This document shows, piece by piece, positions 23,661 to 36,593 of a DNA stretch of 64,000 nucleotides (the stretch's first letter is position 1; every line of letters begins with the position of its first letter). Under the pieces are notes generated by a model. That model saw nothing but the letters and a program-made list of their open reading frames with translations, searched no databases and was not told the origin of the DNA. Position numbers and translations under genes: made by a program. This DNA comes from Rhyacophila brunnea (taxonomy: Eukaryota > Arthropoda > Insecta > Trichoptera > Rhyacophilidae), in assembly GCA_022495005.1 (NCBI GenBank), contig JAGYXB010001329.1, positions 62,001 through 126,000 of the forward strand. Direction: 5' to 3'.

Positions 23661-25490
23661 AGATATGTTGAGGAGCCCCTTGACAGTTAGATGTCTTCTA
23701 ACCTTGAGATAACGACTGCCCAACGGAGTCGCCACACTTTTATGTGCAAGGGTTTTACAACGGGGTAATCGTATGTAAGTATTCATCAAGTATCAGTTAT
23801 AACTGACGCGTCATGTTTATACGCTATTATCCCAAAACTAAGAGGATCTCTTTACTGGTCTGTCGACCGCTTTGTTTTTTTGTTTATTTTTTTAGTTTTT
23901 CAATTTTTTATTCCTCGCTTCTCTGCCATAAGAGTAAAGCACACCTGAGTGCGAGACGACCTTAGTCTTGCATGACTGCTAAAAAAACTGCAGATACCCA
24001 ATGACATTAATATATCATTGCAGATACCTCAATATAACTATGTGCACCCCGTGATACGCCAGATGGTGAGTCCAAAGCTGTAATTTCACTTTTACTAGGT
24101 ACCTATATATATGAGTACTATATGTAAAAGCCAAAAAGAGAGCCTTTCAACAGGTAGGTATGTATAATTGGGAATACGTTAAAGTGCCCACCACCACCCG
24201 TCATATATGCACGGCCGCTTTCTATGACGCTTTAAACGTGTCTGAAAGAAGTGATTTTAAGTGCTCATTCCGTCCCGAGACGGAGCCGCACGGGACTGAT
24301 GCTGCAACCATGCACCGTAGTGCTTGAAGAAGAAAGTTAAGAAAGAAAATGTTTGTTTTTGACTGGCTCTGCTGTCCGCTGACGTTAAGCGCTTTGTGTA
24401 CCCGCATACTGAGTGTCATGAATTGAAATGGATGAGTCTACAGAAGAGTCGGGACTATCCCGCTCCCCATACGACGCTGCAAATTTCTCAAATGCCGCAA
24501 AGTTATAAGAATCCTGCATGTAGATTGTGGATATGAGTCGTACAACAACTCGAAATAACTTGGAACAAAATATTCTATCGAATTACTTCGCATGATAAAA
24601 ACAGGGCGACGAAATTCGGCAGAGCACTCTAAAATTCTTTTAAATTCCGCCTAGGTAGTTTTGAGAACTCATTCATATTGAAATAAGTTCCGTATAGAGT
24701 CACTCCCAAAGTAGGCGAAGGAGGCTTCGAATGATTTTTTTATTCGCTCTTAGGCTACAGTAGGCAGGATAAAACGGAATAATGCAAACACTATCTGTTC
24801 CATAGGCGTCTAAACGAAATTGTCGGAAATAAACAGCGACGAATATAACGGATTATTCTAACACTCTTTTGAAAAATGCTGAGCTGAATCGTGACTTTTA
24901 TTAAAGATATTAGTTGTATAGACGTCACTTACATTAAAATAAATATTGTGAATGAATAGAAGTCTCGTGGCTACTAGAAATGAAACCGTTCAAACGACCA
25001 ACACGATTATTCAAATCAATTTTGCGTAGACTGTATTAATAATGTAAACTTCACACAGCAATAATACTGCATCACATAATAATTATTGCATTTCATTATA
25101 AAAAATATGTACAATGTACCGGATCATCTCTTTTGTCCCCTGTCTAAATTACGTCACATTTTTTAACGCCCCCACTCCCATATTAGTCAAAAAGAAACTC
25201 GTTGAAGATGGTCGATATCAGTAGATATAACGTTCTCACAGAATATTGTATTCTCAGAAAAAAAAAGGTTTAGGTATATTCAATTGGTTTTTCGATATCG
25301 CATCTTTTTCTACAGCTCCTTCTAAGAGTGTGGCGTCGTATATGAACGACCCCTACCTATCTTTCCTCGACTAAGCAAGTTGCGACGATGGGAAGATGCT
25401 AATCTAGACTTCGGACGACAACACGGAATCTAAGCCTTTGAGCACAACATATTTGGAGCGTAAGTTAGTTAATTTGACACTAATGATCAT
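23661..25490. other. unannotated stretch
   Basis: No recognisable gene; short fortuitous frames only. Confidence 0.35.
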
Positions 25491-25491
25491 T

Positions 25492-25590
25492 AATCTCTAT
25501 CCTGACCACTTCTCTCCAGACGGTCACACTCAGCCTCTTTGCGTCTCTCTTCACGTTATCCGCCCATCTCCTACCGTGCCTACAGGGGTT
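25492..25590 (-). pseudogene. LINE ORF2 C-terminal remnant
   Basis: The minus strand reads GRRWADNVKRDAKRL...VWREVVRIEIND, then stop. This resembles the 'G.RW.DD..' to 'W..' end of RTE-like LINE polyproteins. About 30 codons survive without an upstream reverse transcriptase. Confidence 0.5.
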
Positions 25591-26856
25591 CATCTATAAT
25601 TTTATGGAGACATCTACACCCATCGGTTCAAACAACGCGACCGGCACATCTGAGGCTTCGCGCCCTTTGGCTATTAGAGCGTAAGTAATTAATTGAAAAA
25701 ATAACTTGAAGATTTTTTACATGATACAATATGCTAATTGATAACATAATATTCGGAATGCTAATTAGAATGGTATCCCTCGAAGTTATCTGAAGGAGCT
25801 TCTGATCGAAATTGAATAAATTATTTTAATACTTACCAACAGTCAAAATCCTTGGCAACATATTATAAATTCAAACAAACTTCGATGAGTTTAGCGTAAA
25901 GTGATTGGAAGTTTTCGACTACGGTTATATTATTATTCTTTCTAATACTTACCTAACTAAGAGATTAAAAAAGTATAAGCAACTTTACTGATTTAATTAC
26001 TTAACATGGCAACCGTGGGTAGAAAAATTCCGCGATGAGTAAGAGAGTGAATTCCTCCATTCAGCGATTCCCAACCGGGTTACCTTCCGGGCATCCAGGG
26101 CTTCAAGAGTAATGAAAGTTGTTGGTGATAAAGGTTTTACATTATCTATTTTTAAACAATGAAGCTTGTATTTTGAAAATCTTGCTTGATTGCCATGGAA
26201 GTATCTACCCATCGAAAGTTAGTAGACGAAATTTTGAGGCAACAATGACAACTGGTCAGTAATGAGTGGCAAAAAATATTAGTTAATTATAATTTACGAA
26301 CTTCTTGCTATCAAGTATATTCAGTGCAGGTAGACAGTTTGAACTTTATGTATGTATGGGCAGCACATTATAAAGCGGAGGCAAATTGAGGAAGAAATGC
26401 TAGCGATACAATTTTTGAGATTCCGTGGATATTACAAATGTTCGCCTGCGGTGCTAAATTTCTATGAATGTACGTGAATTTTAATGAATTCATTTAATAA
26501 AATAACATAAACTTTTAGGCTGCAGGTAGTAAGTACCTAAGAAGCGGCAATTTCAGTTTGCTTATAGTCGGCACTTTACTTAGGTATATCACGTCTGTTT
26601 TGTAATTAACCCCTTTGCATCATGATAAGTTAGCGTCATCTAAGTAGGGGTTCCAACAAAGGTTCAAAATTACTGTTACATGCTATAGTACGTTTCTGCT
26701 AAACGTGTCTATCGCGGGTTTAATTCCATGGCTGAATACAATACGTTGTTTTAAAAATCAAAATCCAATTAAGTCAACAACCAGTATCTGCACGAAACTC
26801 AATGAATTGAGCGAAAGCTAAAATCTCGTATAAAAAATCCGTTACGCCCGCCTGTC
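25591..26856. other. unannotated stretch
   Basis: Nothing supported. Confidence 0.35.
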
Positions 26857-27060
26857 CACCACGGTGGCCGAGCGGTAAGGTATCGGCTTATGTCATAGAT
26901 TCTGGGCTCGGGTCTTTCGGGTTTTTCAATGTGTATTTGCAGTCAGAGTAAGACTAGTGGGTTGAGCAATTGGCTAACATAAAAAAACTGTTCATAAAAC
27001 CTCAACTCTGTGGAGGCACATAATATGATCTTCTTAGGATGGAATGTGGTGATAATTGTG
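26857..27060 (+). mobile_element. tRNA-derived SINE, copy 1
   Basis: The head CCACGGTGGCCGAGCGGTAA has an A-box-like core. The B-box region (GGGCTCGGGTCTTTC) is damaged. The body has GTGGGTTGAGCAATTGGCTAACAT and ends near ATGATCTTCTTAGGATGGAA. Three other copies lie at 39327, 52178 and 61580. Confidence 0.8.
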
Positions 27061-28191
27061 TGCTATAATATAACTCTGTGGAAGCCAATTACGATCTGCT
27101 AAGAAGCAAGCGTGGGATTTTTTTAAAATTAGGTATGTCAATTTAATTTAAATAGTGTACCTATTCCTTCTATCCCGGGTGTATTCATTGGGTTTAATAT
27201 TAAAATCCTTGTTCGTAAAGATGACTGACTTGTTGCAAATGACAGAAATATTGTATATCTTCCTCATCTGTAATTTTCTGAAATTCAATACGTGCAAGAT
27301 AGATTCGCATCGAGTATTAATTAATATTATCTTTATTTATACTTTTATTGAGCTTCCATAACAAGATTTTACGGTCCCCCCACCCCCAGACAAATGACGT
27401 AAAATGCATCAAAAACATTATTATCATTACAACTTAACTGTAATTAAAAAAAACAGGCAGAAATACGTAGGAAGACTGGGAACTGAGTAATATAAGTAAA
27501 TACATACGTTTGGCTTATAAATTTTAATGTGTTTATTTCCATCCTACCAAAGGTCAGGCAAAAGTCAATTGCCCATGTTGTAAAAAAAACTCTAAAAATC
27601 AACATTAATACATTAAGGATAGTGTCACGCATGCCTTTGAAAGTAGTAGCCTGCTTTACATAGTAATTGTCTACCTTGCGAGAAAAGTAAACTGTTATGA
27701 CAGCTTTTATTGAGGCTATTCGCCAAGTTGAACGATAAAGGCGCAGTTTACGCCAAGATTGTATTATGCAATTCTGCGATATTTACATTGTTTCCATTTT
27801 AAACTTAAAACACTAAATACGGTTACTTAGTGGCGAACAAGTAAAGACAGAGTAAACGTAGTCGCATTTATAATTAATGAAACGTCATAGTCTGTTGGTT
27901 TTTGTACAAATCTCACAATAAAGAAACAATAAATAGTTTAGTTACGTCGCTGGTATAATTTAAGTAGTAATTTGTGTAAATATAATGATTTTGAAGTCTA
28001 AGTTTAGAATAATCAATGTAGGTATACCACCGTTCCAATACTTCTCTGTAGCCAAGGAGATACGACTAAACAAACATAAATAAATAGTAGACAACATTAA
28101 AATCATAAAATCGGATCGATTGACTAAATTAGACTTATTATAGACAAAATCAATCCAGTGGATAAACGCTTCTCCGAGGCTGATTCCATTG
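27061..28191. other. unannotated stretch
   Basis: Nothing supported; a partial echo of the SINE (CTCTGTGGAAGCC...) is seen near 27071. Confidence 0.35.
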
Positions 28192-28331
28192 TCACTTACT
28201 ACGGTAGAACTTCTCTATTTTGCCGATCCATCGATCTTTGGTCTGCCTTTCGGTGCCACCGAATGAACAGAGAGAACTGTCCAGAGATTCTCTTCTTCCA
28301 GCTATCTGACCCGCCCGTTTCCATTTGAGGT
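28192..28331 (-). pseudogene. RTE-type LINE ORF2 remnant
   Basis: The minus strand reads NLKWKRAGQIAGRRESL ... TKDRWIGKIEKFYRSK, then stop at 28192. The order 'KWxxAGxIAR ... RW' matches the C-terminal part of RTE-like LINE polyproteins. The fragment is 46 codons with no frame break, but the rest of the element is missing. Confidence 0.6.
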
Positions 28332-29236
28332 TTTTCGTCGCATACACATGTTTGTTCCTTTATTTAATTGCACATGCACCGTCCCATATCACGATGTGAT
28401 GTTTACAATACTACAAGTAGAAAGTTCGTAATTTATACTTCGACTATTTTAGTTAAGTTTTAAAAACTCATTTATTTGACCAAACTATTGTATAGAAATG
28501 GTGGTAGTAGGCGAATGATGGCAAGTGGGATACAATTTACAGTTGAAATTTCTTTTCTAGATTTACGAAGAGATTTTAAACATTTTAAGGTTCAAACTCT
28601 TATAATGAAAAATATAAATTTGGCACTATCATAAATTCGCGAAAGATGTCAGATTTGCTTATTAATAAATTGAGACTAGATACCACAGTTAAAACGTTTA
28701 AATATTTTGAATACTTGATAATATAATTAATTCGATGGTATTGCCCTATTGTTTGAAATGGACGACCAGTAAAAATTCATTGCAAGAATAGCATTTCCTG
28801 AACGCAGCGCATCTTAAAAGCACCTATTAGGTAATACAATATTATATATTTAAGGAATACTACATACTTAAACGGCATAGTTTGTGGAATAACCATAAAT
28901 ACTTAGTAAGTTTAATTCAAATTTAAGAAGTCATCATGCATGTTCAATTCAGTTATTTAAACGATCTCCGGGTAGAATAAATCAACATGTTGTATCATTC
29001 ACTGATTTGCGCGGTAAGTATGTAAGTACTACGTCACATTAAAAGAAAATATATATTTCATACGCAGAATAAAAATATTGGTAAAAAAAAAGTTTATTTT
29101 TGAATTGTAACATTTGGCACGGCGTGTCTTCCCCCATTGTGATCGACTAATCACACTACAAAATTCTACACGACACAATTAGCTCAAAACATTTCTTCTC
29201 ATTTCAGGAACACATAATCAGCATAGGTACACCTAC
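28332..29236. other. unannotated stretch
   Basis: Nothing clear. AAGGTTCAAACTCTTATAAT near 28588 echoes part of the repeat at 50062 and 63358. Confidence 0.35.
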
Positions 29237-29871
29237 CAATGGCGTGCGGTGTCTTTTGACAATGGGCATGATTTTGACGAGCACATTATTATAAAGGGGT
29301 ATTTTGAGACTAGTATCTAGTAAATATTTTGAGATTTTTCAATTCCTACTGAATACTCGATGAGATTTTCAAAACAATTTTAATATAGCCATACTGCCAT
29401 TAGTTTCTAATTCAATTATACGTTTACGAAGCTGTCTTAAAATTATTTTTAACAATGAAATAGATACATACTACCAAATGTCAAACTCCCACATCACACC
29501 ACATTTGCTCCCATACGGAGCAGTACCATATTGAGTAGTAATATAAATGTATTTATTGATTTTATAGATAGTATCTACATATACTATCATATTAAAGAAG
29601 TGTTCTTTGAAAGTGAATCCCATTTAAGTTATTTGTTATTTATATAGACACACGTACATCATTATTTTCATCAATAGTCATACTGAAATATGATGTACTT
29701 ACCTATACATTTATCTATACAAATAATAAATCATTGCAGTAAGTTGTTTCGAAGAACTCCTAAAATATTTCAAATGTGAGTTAAAATAGTTCTGCATTCA
29801 GCTGACGAAAAAATACTTTGTAATGATAACGGAATGCGCCGCATCACGCATCTATGCACCGCACACCATTG
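29237..29871. mobile_element. hAT-like element, CAATGGCGTGCGGTG ends
   Basis: CAATGGCGTGCGGTG at the left is inverted at the right as CACCGCACACCATTG, with one mismatch. The ends match those of the element at 59525. The 635-bp interior is non-coding. Flanking 8-mers agree poorly, so the insertion is old or the ends are slightly misplaced. Confidence 0.7.
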
Positions 29872-30640
29872 GTATCAACATTCATTGTATGATGGTAAAA
29901 TTATAATACTATAGTATAGGTAGAGAAATAGGCTGCTTAAAATTCTGGCTTAAAAGCTTACTTCACACGTTCAAACGGTTTTGCTCTTCAAATGTGAGAC
30001 CTGGTTTTCTCAATATACATAATTTTACGAGAACGTAATAAGTAAGTAATGACATTATATCGAACAAATCGGACGCTTGTTAGTAGGTATATCAATATAG
30101 CAAACATTTTTCGCGTTTCGATGTGACTCCCGTAGGAGCGAGCGTGCCGTTGTCAAACAAAAGTACTAAAAATCACATTTCATTTCGAGACAACGCGGAT
30201 ATGTATGGATACAACATCCAACTTCGCTCGTAAAATCTCCAACTATGCAAAAATGTATTCAGGTAGGTACTAGTTAAAACATTGAATAGTCCAGTTACAT
30301 TTTAGCAATCATACAATTTTATTCTGACAAGTGGCGTAGCCTGGATTTTTGTGGGGAAATATTTTTTATAGAATAATGACTAACGTAAAAAGTGCATAAT
30401 ATCCCTACCAACATTATAAATTTAAAAAAAAAACATACCTACATATTAAAAACATAGAGGTTCATAGTCTCATAGAAGTATGCATGAGCAAATCAAAAAT
30501 GTAAATAAGCAGACGTTTTTTATAAGTACTTATAATAAAATTAATTTACTTTCGAAACAAAAAAATAATAATTTAAAAGTTGATGCCTTCGAAAATTCGA
30601 AATATAAAACACTAGAAAAAAATACCAGGTAAATAATAAA
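29872..30640. other. unannotated stretch
   Basis: No gene. CAAGTGGCGTAGCCTGG at 30330 resembles a single hAT end, but no partner was found. Confidence 0.35.
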
Positions 30641-30673
30641 TAATTACAAGATAAAAAGAACTATATCTATATA

Positions 30674-31084
30674 CAACGTTTTTAAATTTTCTGTTGAATC
30701 ATATAAACTTGACTTGGTAGCTTAAACAATCAAAAAAATTTGTTACTTGATAGAAATAATACTGAAATGTCATTTTGAGTTCCATAGTAACGCACGTATA
30801 TATTAATAATTTGGTTGCCAGGACCCCAGACCCCTAGCAACCAATAATAATGGATTGGTTTACGGATTTCTTCCGAAATAACTTTTCATACAAAACGGAA
30901 TTAACTGAAAATGAATTCAATTCTACTTAAAGATGGCCAAAAGTAGTAAAAAAATGCATTGGCATCGTGTTCTGATATATTCTAAAAGTCTAGCTAGTCG
31001 GGAAGTTAGTTAAAATCGATTGCAAGAATTGTACTGGATAAACAACCACCGGACAAATAAGAATACGACCTAATAAAAACGTTG
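30674..31084 (+). mobile_element. MITE family B, copy 1 (CAACGTTTTTA ends)
   Basis: CAACGTTTTTA and TAAAAACGTTG are inverted ends flanked by TA, consistent with Tc1/mariner-type insertion; the body is 411 bp. Shared core words include TAGCAACCAATAATA, ACTTTTCATACAAAAC and TTAGTTAAAATCGATTGCAA. Copies 1-3 also share about 35 bp outside the left end (AATTACAAGATAAAAAGAAC), so the true left boundary may lie further out. Confidence 0.8.
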
Positions 31085-32321
31085 TAAAATACCTAACATT
31101 ATAGGGTTAACAATATGCATAGCTACTTACTGCACGTGTCGATTTGAATACCGATATGGATTGGTAGGTGTATATTTCGATAAAGCCGGTGTATTTTATG
31201 TGAGTTTATTTGGTATTGTCTTAAAATAATTTATATTTATAAAAATACGAAAAATTAATACAATACAGTCAATGGGTTACGAAGCGTGCGAATGAAATGC
31301 GTACACGCGACTAAGTGATTAAGTGCATATGACAGGGATGCAACGCTGGTGTTCTATTTACGCGATCGCGCAACAAAGTCGAGTCTATTTCGCAAAATGT
31401 GTACGCACGTCAGATAGACACGTACAGCTTATTTTTAGCTGTGCATACCTTGGCAGACAGACAGGCAGATGGATATGTATTTACCAATGTATTAAATTCT
31501 TATTTTCCTACCGTATTCTTCAATTATGTGTACACAATATAAAAGGTATTTAGACAATTAACGCTCATGTACAGACGTGAATTGTGAGGGTTAAGAATTT
31601 TTTTCAGATATTTAGATATTATGTTTTGGTATATTATATAGTTGCATATAGAAAACATTATTATTGATGATCATTTTTATTTTCAGGATTTCTATGTCAC
31701 AGATAAATACTCTCGTTACACCTGGGTACATAATAATGAATTATGGTATTTTTTACCTTCATTTATTTCTGTTGGGGGGTGTGGTTACGTCACTGACTGG
31801 CATTATTTAGTGACACAATAGCCATGCCAATTTTTAACACACAAGGAATATTTAAGGAGAAAAAATAACACCCAATAAAATTATTGGAACGTTTTATTAT
31901 GTAGAATTGGGTAAATATCTGAGTCGAAATCAAATCATGACCGTTGAGCTTAAATAATAATAGGCGAGCGTGAAGAAACGCCCGTCACGTTTATACAGTC
32001 GATTAGGCAATCATTTTTAGAAGTGGCTTTTAACGATTTGTGTGAAAATTAATCGACGGCTTCGCGGAGTAGAAACTGTACCTTAGAAATTATTATTAAC
32101 CTCTTCCGGTTGGTGCAGGTCAAACCGGTGATAAATTCGTGTGCATTTTAACACCGTAAGAATATTACACAGGTACAGTAGGATTTACAGCCACACTCAA
32201 ATACCAACCGAAGTACCAAATAGCTCATTCCGATAGTAATAACGTCAATTTCGCGATTCCAACTGAATGGTATTTGTGTTATATTTATAATAGGTATTAT
32301 AAAACGTCAACAATAACAATT
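31085..32321. other. unannotated stretch
   Basis: Nothing supported. Confidence 0.35.
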
Positions 32322-33075
32322 GAGCGTAGTTATACGCAAAGCAGCCAAGCCACACAAACCTCAAACAGAGATAGAAGCACTTTTATGTAAAGTGTGTTTC
32401 TTTAAATCCACAAAGCCTCTGTATACTGTTTATACCTTTTGAATGATAGACATTATATATATATGATTTTGTGTAACTTATAAAGAGATAAAAGCATAAA
32501 ATCTATGAAATTTTGGTGTTTTAGCAGCCCAGGCGGTTTTGTGCAAAACGGGTTTTTAGAATGTGCATTCTTGAATGCAGCCAACTCTTATTTTTGTAAG
32601 AAAAATCGTTATTTTTGCATCTATTTTCTTAAAAAAAAAAACCGTCTGAGTTATTTAAGTATTACGGGAATTTCAAAGTTCTGAAAATAAATCAAAAAAC
32701 TTGTAAATTATAAGTACATTAATATTTAGCTGCCAGGCACCAATTTTTATACGAAAAATCTGTATATTATATTATATATAATAAAATGAAAAACATATAA
32801 TGTAATTGAGAAAATAATGTTTATTAATTGAATGTAGAAAAATACACCTTACAGTCAGGATTTTAATAATTAGGTAAGTACATAATATTATCATATGGCT
32901 GCTTTTTGCAGGACGAATATGGCATATTTTTAGAACGCATTTATATGACATTTTTGTCTGACAGCAGCTTGGCTGATTTGTGCAGAACGTAAAACAAACG
33001 TGTGAGATTATGGAAATCACAATAACTCATTTTTTTCAAAATTTTGGCTTGGCTGCTTCGTGTATAACTACGCTC
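32322..33075. mobile_element. non-autonomous TIR element with repeated inner motifs
   Basis: 30-bp termini (GAGCGTAGTTATAC...AAGCAGCCAAGCC) are inverted with 28 of 30 matches, and AATT lies next to each end. The inner motif GGCTGATTTGTGCAGAACG (about 32971) is related to GGCGGTTTTGTGCAAAACGG (about 32533), GGCTGCTTTTTGCAGGACG (about 32897) and the terminal repeat itself. No transposase is encoded. The layout parallels that of the DUF7869-type transposon at 9937, although the motif sequences differ. Confidence 0.8.
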
Positions 33076-33163
33076 AATTAATCGAGAAAGTCAGAATCAA
33101 TATAATAATATAGAGACTACCAAGTAGCTAATACGCGCCTAATATAATTGATAGTAATTTATC

Positions 33164-33214
33164 GGATATTTCTGGGGATGTTCCGTACCTACAACATCTA
33201 CGGTACATGCCGCT
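33164..33214 (-). repeat. solo end of the CAGTGGCGTGC hAT-like family
   Basis: GGATGTTCCG...ACAACATCTACGG...GCCGCTG matches the right end of the element at 59525-59834, including the downstream CATCTA dyad. No matching left end lies nearby. Confidence 0.5.
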
Positions 33215-34029
33215 GATAATAATAGAATATTGATTTGTGTTTTTGTATGTCAATATGCAAAACGTACTCGCATAATAATAATTACTAGCTGAGCCAGCTG
33301 GCTCTCGCCAGTCTGTCTCGCTAGGTCTTGCAGACGGCTTGGCGGTATTGTATATTAATATAATTGTGAAGTATGCATAAACGGCGCCATAGTTTTCCCT
33401 TCGGGATGGATTTTCATTTACGTCAGACATTTTGACATTTCGCTGATTTGTCAGTTTTACGATTTGCATCTCGTCACTGCCAATACAAATTTGGAGTCAT
33501 ATGCGTAGTCTATTCTGGAGTCAGGCCTTCACAATATCACCTGACACCACTTCAGGCTGCTAGGCCTAGCAGAACAGCTGACAATCGCCGATTGCTACCA
33601 ATGACATATTAATTTTAACACAATATATGTGTAGGTATGTGCATTTAAATATGATAAATAATTATACATCTCATTCATTCGAATATACAGCAATTTTATG
33701 TGATTATCATAAAAAGCGACCCATTATATCCAAATATTAATCTCTTTCGGCTCCTATTTACATAATAGAAAAAGGTTAGCAGCATAAAAAACAAATTTAA
33801 ACATTGTTTAGTTTCATTGTCTATAAAAAATAAATGTATGTAAAAAATAGAATAATATTTACAAATCAAATTTTGAATTCTAAATTAACCTTAGCCAATA
33901 TAGTTTCCCGGTGTGGGACATTCATATTGAGACAAATGTTAATAAATAATAAAGCAATACATATTATATCTGAGAGGAATAGACCAATTCTGATAAAAAC
34001 AGGAATTTATAAAACCTAAAAATGTGGAA

Positions 34030-35010
34030 TCAGCATAAAGAGGCCTTCATTCAGCAGTGGATTGATACAGGTTGATGACGATATAAATAGGTAGGTATAT
34101 AAAATCACAAATTTAAAAAAAATATGGTAGTTTATGTGACTAAGAAGGGTAGAATTAGGTTGGGATAACCTTCATCCAGCAATGGATTGATCTTGGTTGA
34201 TGATGATAATGACGATATTATGAATGGGTAAATATAATATCAGCAATTTTGATAAATATAGCAATTCATATGATCGACAGAAATACAAACAAATTAGAAA
34301 GGCCTTCATCCATCAGTGGATTGATTCAGGCTCATGATGCTAATGGCAATATAAATAGATATAATATCACCAATTTTGATACATACAGCAATTCAAATGA
34401 CATAAAGGAGTAGAATCAGGCTAGGGAGGCCTTTATCCAGCAGTGGATTGGTTCAGGTCGATGATGATAAGGACGATAGAAATAGGTATAATATCACAAA
34501 TTCGTTCAACCTATAGTAGTAGAAACAGGTAGCGGAACCCTTCATCCAGCAGTGGATTGATTGTGGTTGATGATGGTGACGATATGAATATGTCGATAAA
34601 TATAATATCACCGATTTTAATAAATACAGCAATTCATATGACAGAAAGGAGTATAATCAGGCTATGGGAGGCCTTTATCCAGCAGTTGATTGGTTCAGGT
34701 CGATGATGATAAGGATGATAGAAATAGGTATAATATCACAAATTCGTTAAACCGATAGTCGTAGAATCACGTTGCGGAACCCTTCGTCCAGCAGTGGATT
34801 GATGATGATGATGAAATTCAAGACTATCAAGAATACAATCAACGTAGAGAGGCCGTCATCCAGCAGTGGATTTATTAAGGCACGTGATAAAAATGGCATT
34901 ATAAATATAGATAGTATAATATCACTGATTTTCATGTGTAAGTAAGGAGTAGAATAAGGCTGAGGAGGCTTTCATCCAACAGTGGATAGGTCCAGATTGA
35001 TGATGATAAG
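34030..35010 (+). repeat. minisatellite, unit 1
   Basis: About nine diverged units of roughly 70-140 bp share GGCCTTCATCCAGCAGTGGA, TTGATTCAGG, GATGATGATAA and ATAATATCAC. The core 'CATCCAGCAGTGGATTGA..GATGATGATGA' is the 3' tail of RTE-like LINEs, so the array probably grew from one LINE tail. Confidence 0.85.
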
Positions 35011-35537
35011 GATGGTAAAAATAGGTAGATATTATACAATATCACAAATTTTGTCAACTATAACAATTCGTATTAATTTATTTCATTGTTTGCAATGGCA
35101 ACTTAATATGACTATATCTATGGAAATTAGTAGCCTAGGTAATTATTCAATAAAAAATAGTGCGTAAACAGCCACAAAGTATTAAAAAAAAAAAATCAAT
35201 TTTTTTTATTAATTAATAGAAAACTCATCTTGATTGATATTGATTATTTAACATGCTAATAGAAATGTCACATTTTTTCGATTAATTCTGCAAATTCTAA
35301 ATTTGAATTCTGACACGTCAAATGAACTTGTTTTGCGAAAGAAAACAAATGACAATCATTATTCTATAAGTTTGACAGATAAAAAGCAGTGACATGGTTT
35401 TAGATTATATTTTCGTAGTAATTAGTGAGGAAAGATGTATTTATTTCTAGTTAAAACTCAATAGTGCGCCAATGTGCTACTTACAGATTTGAATAGATTT
35501 GTGGAATATTAATTCTGATTTCTGAAATTTCGATTAA

Positions 35538-35750
35538 ACAGAGTGTATTAAGCGACATTATAATCAATTTGAGGTACACGGACAGCAAGATGCGAAAATG
35601 TATGGTGACGGATATAAAACGCTATTTAAAAACGATATTATCTGTGATTGTGTCGAGTTTTATCAGATTGTGCCGGATTCAAATGGAAGTAGATTCAGGA
35701 TTCCAAAAATTGAAGTGAATTCCTTTAATAATCAACAAAATGTTATTTAA
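35538..35750 (+). other. short open frame at the end of unit 1, unassigned
   Basis: The frame is open for 70 codons after a TAA at 35535-35537. The first ATG is at 35598, giving 50 residues beginning MYGDGYKTLFKND and ending IEVNSFNNQQNVI. Composition is balanced, unlike the AT-driven frames nearby. It is kept in the second unit (38089-38298) with no stop or indel from the shared start on. In the shared part I count nine base differences, seven of them amino-acid changing, so there is no sign of constraint since duplication. I do not recognise the peptide; it could be an old exon or transposon-coding fragment. Confidence 0.3.
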
Positions 35751-36544
35751 ATAAAAAAGTTGACGTATTTTCCAAAATCTCTTAGGATAATAATATATAG
35801 GAGACTAGCTGAGCCAGCTGGCTCTCGCCAGTCTGTCTCGCTAAGTCTTGCAGACAGCTTTTCGTTATAATGACATGGTGTTGGATTTTAATATAATTGT
35901 AAAGTATGTATAGATGGCGCCATAGTTTTCTCTTCGGGATGGATTTTCATTCGCGTTAGACAGTTTGACATTTCGCTGATTTGTCAGTTTTACGATTTGC
36001 ATGTCGTCACTGCCATACAAATTTGGAGTCATATGCGTAGTCTATTCTGGAGTCTGGCCTTCACAATATCATCTTACACCACTTCAGGCTGCTAGGCCTA
36101 GCAGAATCGCCGATTGCTACCAATGACATTTTAATTTTAATACAATATATATGTAGGTATGTGCATTTAAATATGATAAATAATTATACATCTCATTCGT
36201 TCGAATATACAGCAATAAAATGTGATTATCTTAAAAAGCGATCCATTATATCAAAATATTAATCTCTTTCGGGTCCCATTTACATATTTAAAAAAGGTTA
36301 GCAGCATAAAAAACAAATTTAAACATTGTTTTATTTCATTGTCTATAAAAAATAAATGCCTGCAGCCTTAGAATAATATTTACAAAATCAAATTTTGAAT
36401 TCAAAATTAACCTTAACCAATATAGTTTTCCAGTGCGGGACATTCATATTGAGACAAATATTAATAAATAATAAAACAATACATATTATATCTGAGAGGA
36501 ATAGACCAATTCTGATAAAAACAGGAATTTATAAAACATAAAAA

Positions 36545-36561
36545 TGTGGAATCAGCTGAAA

Positions 36562-36593
<32 letters not shown>

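Larger units (their letters stand above)
33284..35803 (+). repeat. tandem duplication, unit 1 (2,520 bp)
   Basis: The unit begins ACTAGCTGAGCCAGCTGGCT and ends GGATAATAATATATAGGAGA. The same order of sequence recurs at once at 35804-38352. Each unit has a conserved head (33284-34020), a minisatellite of the LINE-tail type, and a closing segment with a short open frame. The two units differ by scattered substitutions and small indels. Confidence 0.92.

Noticed and set aside
30330..30350. hAT end CAAGTGGCGTAGCCTGG
   Set aside because: No inverted partner or target duplication could be found in the window.
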